This document shows, one piece after another, positions 13,091 to 15,409 of a DNA stretch of 15,409 nt. The notes beneath the pieces are model-generated. The model did no database searches, was not told the origin of the DNA, and was given only the letters and a program-made list of their open reading frames with translations. Location: assembly GCA_910578845.1 (NCBI GenBank), contig CAJTSL010000073.1, positions 1 through 15,409 of the forward strand, written 5' to 3'. Positions within the stretch are counted from its first letter, which is position 1, and each line of letters begins with the position of its first letter. The DNA is from an uncultured Lachnospiraceae bacterium. GTDB taxonomy: Bacteria > Bacillota > Clostridia > Lachnospirales > Lachnospiraceae. A program made the position numbers and the translations under genes.

Positions 13091-14251
13091 ATGCAGAACA
13101 TAACAATTACGGATACGATCCAATATCTGGGAGTAGATGATAAGGAGATTGATCTATTCGAAAGCCAGTATGTTGTGCCGGACGGCGTATCTTATAATTC
13201 TTACGCTATTATGGACGAGAAAGTGGCGATTATGGACAGTGTGGATGAAAGGGCGACTGAGAGCTGGTTTGCCAATTTGGATAAGGTGTTGGGAGAGCGG
13301 CTTCCCGATTATCTTGTCGTATCGCATTTAGAGCCTGACCATGCTGGGAATATGCAGAAATTCATGGAGAGATATCCAAATGCACAGTTAGTTGTCAATG
13401 CTAAGGCGCTCAGTATGCTGCCGCAGTTTTTCACACTGGATATGAGCGCGCGCAGCATCGTGGTGAAAGAAGGGGATGAGCTTTCCCTTGGTAAACATGT
13501 CCTGACCTTTGTTATGGCGCCAATGGTGCATTGGCCGGAGGTGATGGTTACCTATGATAAGACAGAGAAAGTATTGTTCTCTGCGGACGCTTTTGGTAAA
13601 TTCGGCGCACTTGATGTAGAGGCGGATTGGGCATGTGAAGCAAGAAGATATTATTTCAATATTGTAGGGAAATATGGCATGCAGGTGCAGGCGCTGTTGA
13701 AAAAAGCCGCAGCCTTGGACATCCGGATCATCTGCCCGTTACATGGGCCTATCCTGAAGGATGATTTGTCTTATTACCTTGGCAAGTATCAGGTCTGGAG
13801 CAGTTATGAACCAGAGGATAAAGGCGTGCTGATCGCATACGCGTCCATTCACGGGAATACGAAGGCGGCAGCAGAGAAACTGGCGAAGCTTTTAGAAGAG
13901 CGTGGCGCAGAAAAAGTCGTGTTGTCAGATCTGTCAAGAGAGGATATGGCGGAAGTCATAGAGGACGCTTACCGGTATGACAGGATGGTGCTTGCTTCTG
14001 CTACATATGATGCCGGGCTTTTCCCTTGTATGGATAGCTTCCTTGCGCACTTGAAGGCGAAAAACTATCAGAAACGGACCGTTGGCATTATGGAGAACGG
14101 AAGCTGGGCGCCTATGGCAGGAAAATGTATGAAAGAAAGCCTTGCCCAGATGAAAGAAATAACGGTTTTGGAGCCGACAGTGACAATCAAGTCCACATTG
14201 AATGAAGCGTCAAATGCACAATTAGAAGCGCTGGCAGAGGCATTGGTATAA
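13091..14251 (+). CDS. fprA: FprA-type flavodiiron protein (A-type flavoprotein)
   Basis: A 386-residue cytoplasmic enzyme. The N-terminal metallo-beta-lactamase-like domain (about 1-245) has the diiron ligands H79-x-E81-x-D83-H84 (SHLEPDHAGN), H147 (MVHWPE), D166 (FSADAFG) and H218 (CPLHGP). The C-terminal flavodoxin-like domain (about 248-386) starts with the FMN phosphate loop YASIHGNT. Flavodiiron proteins reduce O2 to water or NO to N2O using electrons from rubredoxin or similar carriers, protecting anaerobes. The length is typical of class A enzymes without an extra domain. AAAAAGGAGAAGAG before ATG supports the start. It appears monocistronic. Its promoter carries an inverted TGATGC pair and a TGAT array, so it may belong to the same regulon as the amidase operon. 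Confidence 0.95.
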   Translation: MQNITITDTIQYLGVDDKEIDLFESQYVVPDGVSYNSYAIMDEKVAIMDSVDERATESWFANLDKVLGERLPDYLVVSHLEPDHAGNMQKFMERYPNAQLVVNAKALSMLPQFFTLDMSARSIVVKEGDELSLGKHVLTFVMAPMVHWPEVMVTYDKTEKVLFSADAFGKFGALDVEADWACEARRYYFNIVGKYGMQVQALLKKAAALDIRIICPLHGPILKDDLSYYLGKYQVWSSYEPEDKGVLIAYASIHGNTKAAAEKLAKLLEERGAEKVVLSDLSREDMAEVIEDAYRYDRMVLASATYDAGLFPCMDSFLAHLKAKNYQKRTVGIMENGSWAPMAGKCMKESLAQMKEITVLEPTVTIKSTLNEASNAQLEALAEALV

Positions 14252-14360
14252 CCAGTATACAATAAGCCGTGTGGCATTGTCTTTGCTTGGCTAATCAGGG
14301 TCTTTGTTACTGGGACGGTAAAAACTTGCAAGCCACTGCCTGGCTTTCCATGAGATCAGA

Positions 14361-14390
14361 CAGCCGCATTCCTTTAGTAGGGTGCGGCTG
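14361..14390. terminator. Hairpin between the convergent flavodiiron and S66 peptidase genes
   Basis: CAGCCGCA (14361-14368) pairs with TGCGGCTG (14383-14390), extended by two T-G pairs and one C-G pair to an 8-base loop. It overlaps the last codons and stop of the minus-strand gene. A smaller stem, AAGCCA/TGGCTT (14330-14335/14341-14346), lies just before it. T-runs are poor on both strands, so termination efficiency is uncertain. The remaining spacer 14252-14329 shows nothing clear. Confidence 0.45.
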
Positions 14391-15249
14391 CTTTCAATGT
14401 AAGCGTAAGATATGTGCCAATCATAATTGCTTTTGAATCCTGCCCATGTCCGATTTCTCTTGTCTGCGCAATCGGTATTTTCTCTCCTGCAAATTGCTTC
14501 ACTAATGTACCGATAGACGGGGAGCAGTTTTCTGCTTCCATTTGTGTAAATGTCCCTAGAAGGATCCCGTTTACTTTTTTAAAAACATCCATCTGTTGCA
14601 ATTGGCTAAGATAGGTGACCATCTGTGCGACTGTGCCATGAAAGCTTTCAAGCAATAAGATTTTCTGTTCCATATCCGGGAAAAATCCCGTCCCGGCTAA
14701 TTTTAAGAGACAGCGGATATTCCCTCCCACAACGACGCCTTCCATTTGTTCCCCTTGCAGGAAGCTGTAAGAAAAAGTAAATAGAGCAGGCTGGTCTTTC
14801 ATCACCGTGTCCGTGAAATTGGCAATCTGCTTCTTGGAATCCCCGTAAAGTAGATTGCGGATTTGGTATAAAACGGATTTCTTGCCTGTTTTCGTATAAA
14901 TGGCGTTGATGATCGTCGTTAAGTCGCTGTAGCCCCAGAATATTTTCCCAGTACCTGTAATGATATTAAAATCAAGATAGGACAATAACTCATTGGCTAG
15001 ATCGCCGCCAGAGATATCATAAATCGCTTTGATCTCATTGTCCCGGTAGAAATCCATCAGAATTTGGGCGCGTTCTTTTCCCGTGCCGCCAAAGATCCCG
15101 TTTTTCTCATAAAGGTAGGGGGAAAAGAGGGGCGTTAGGCCTATTTCGGACAAGAGATTGCCTAAGCGTTTTATCTTCGCGGAATATTCCGGTTTTAGTG
15201 CATTAGAGCAGCAGACGATGCCGACTTTGCTTCCTTTTTCGATTGTCAT
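14374..15249 (-). CDS. S66-family LD-carboxypeptidase / MccF-like serine peptidase
   Basis: A 291-residue cytoplasmic protein without a signal peptide. The S66 triad is recognisable: nucleophile S108 in GYSDLT, E201 in LLLESF and H268 in EIGHGQDS. The N-terminal half has the family's ISGGDLANELLSYLDF segment (about 79-94). This is closer in feel to the MccF branch, which cleaves peptidyl-nucleotide antibiotics, than to LdcA, which trims L,D-bonds of recycled muropeptides. I cannot decide the substrate from sequence. The length is slightly below typical (300-350), but all motifs are present. AGGAGG nine bases before ATG supports the start. The gene is transcribed convergently to the flavodiiron gene. 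A near-palindrome about 55 bases upstream may be its operator. Confidence 0.9.
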   Translation of the reverse strand: MTIEKGSKVGIVCCSNALKPEYSAKIKRLGNLLSEIGLTPLFSPYLYEKNGIFGGTGKERAQILMDFYRDNEIKAIYDISGGDLANELLSYLDFNIITGTGKIFWGYSDLTTIINAIYTKTGKKSVLYQIRNLLYGDSKKQIANFTDTVMKDQPALFTFSYSFLQGEQMEGVVVGGNIRCLLKLAGTGFFPDMEQKILLLESFHGTVAQMVTYLSQLQQMDVFKKVNGILLGTFTQMEAENCSPSIGTLVKQFAGEKIPIAQTREIGHGQDSKAIMIGTYLTLTLKAAAPY

Positions 15250-15302
15250 GGGGATGTGCCTCCTGTTTTGTTTACTTTATCCTTTTATCCGGATTCGTGG
15301 CC

Positions 15303-15318
15303 TGAAATAGCTGTTTCA
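15303..15318. promoter_or_regulatory. Near-palindrome upstream of the S66 peptidase gene
   Basis: TGAAATAGCTGTTTCA matches its reverse complement at seven of eight arm positions, 53 bases before the minus-strand ATG. Between it and the gene are tandem octamers, GGATAAAA and GGATAAAG on the minus strand (about 15272-15287). No convincing -35/-10 pair was found, so only an operator-like dyad is claimed. Confidence 0.35.
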
Positions 15319-15333
15319 CAATTGTTTATTCCC

Positions 15334-15409
15334 GCAGGCAACGAGCCAAGTGGTTGCTTGCAGACATTTGGCGACTGCCGCGAGGGTCAAATACCCCGCT
15401 GCTCTGCAG
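15334..15409. other. Structured right edge with three stems, one cut by the window end
   Basis: GCAGGCAAC/GTTGCTTGC (15334-15342/15353-15361) is a 9-bp stem with one G-U. GCG-a-GGGT/ACCC-CGC (15380-15387/15393-15399) is a 7-bp stem with a bulged A. CTGC/GCAG (15399-15402/15406-15409) begins another stem, whose outer CCCCG arm would pair just outside the window. There is no gene here that I can support. It may be a terminator of a gene to the right or part of an intergenic repeat element; I cannot distinguish these within the window. Confidence 0.35.

Noticed and set aside
15234..15345. ECF-like promoter (TGAAAC on the minus strand) for the S66 peptidase
   Set aside because: TGAAAC occurs, but 16 bases downstream there is GAAT rather than CGTC/CGTA. 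It does not match the clear ECF promoter at 4713-4738.

Overview
The window looks like chromosomal DNA of an anaerobic Gram-positive member of the Clostridia, most likely Lachnospiraceae. The evidence is strong AGGAGG-type ribosome binding sites, moderate GC with AT-rich spacers, a radical-SAM SPL-family enzyme, an oxygen- or NO-scavenging flavodiiron protein, an ECF sigma factor with a multi-spanning anti-sigma factor, and several cell-wall enzymes. I saw no transposase, integrase, phage gene, CRISPR array, tRNA or rRNA. The family call is inference from protein style; no search was run.

Layout. (1) 1-448: a gene-poor leader with a near-consensus promoter (75-103), a 12-codon ORF behind a very strong RBS, and several hairpins, two of them with terminator-like T-runs. 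It precedes a MutS2-like ATPase (449-2497) that lacks the C-terminal Smr nuclease domain. (2) 2518-4738, minus strand: a small DUF2383-type helical protein, then an ECF sigma factor and its zinc-finger membrane anti-sigma factor. The sigma gene has an ECF-type promoter (TGTAAC-N16-CGTC), suggesting autoregulation. (3) 4823-10199, plus strand: a radical-SAM protein, then a tightly packed operon of a secreted FG-GAP-like protein with 12-residue repeats, an OmpR-type response regulator, a sensor kinase and a second exported protein. Three consecutive gene pairs in it overlap by 4-8 bases. (4) 10092-12340: six 11-bp TGATG(C) direct repeats and a long terminator hairpin, then an amidase/polysaccharide-deacetylase fusion followed by an orphan response regulator whose phosphoacceptor aspartate is glycine. 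(5) 12365-14251: a membrane-anchored XRE regulator behind paired TGNCAA/TTGNCA palindromes, then a flavodiiron protein whose promoter overlaps a second, degenerate 11-bp TGAT array on the opposite strand. (6) 14361-15409: a minus-strand S66 LD-carboxypeptidase/MccF-like peptidase and a structured right edge.

How it may fit together. Most genes concern the cell envelope or stress: sigma/anti-sigma, a two-component system flanked by exported proteins, peptidoglycan hydrolase/deacetylase, S66 peptidase and flavodiiron detoxification. The most noteworthy signals are the two 11-bp phased repeat arrays (10092-10157 and 12940-12995). They have the geometry bound by OmpR/PhoB-family regulators, and such regulators are encoded at 7149 and 11678. 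I infer a local regulon linking the two-component system, the wall-modifying fusion and the flavodiiron gene. The structured mutS2-like leader is the second candidate for something undescribed.
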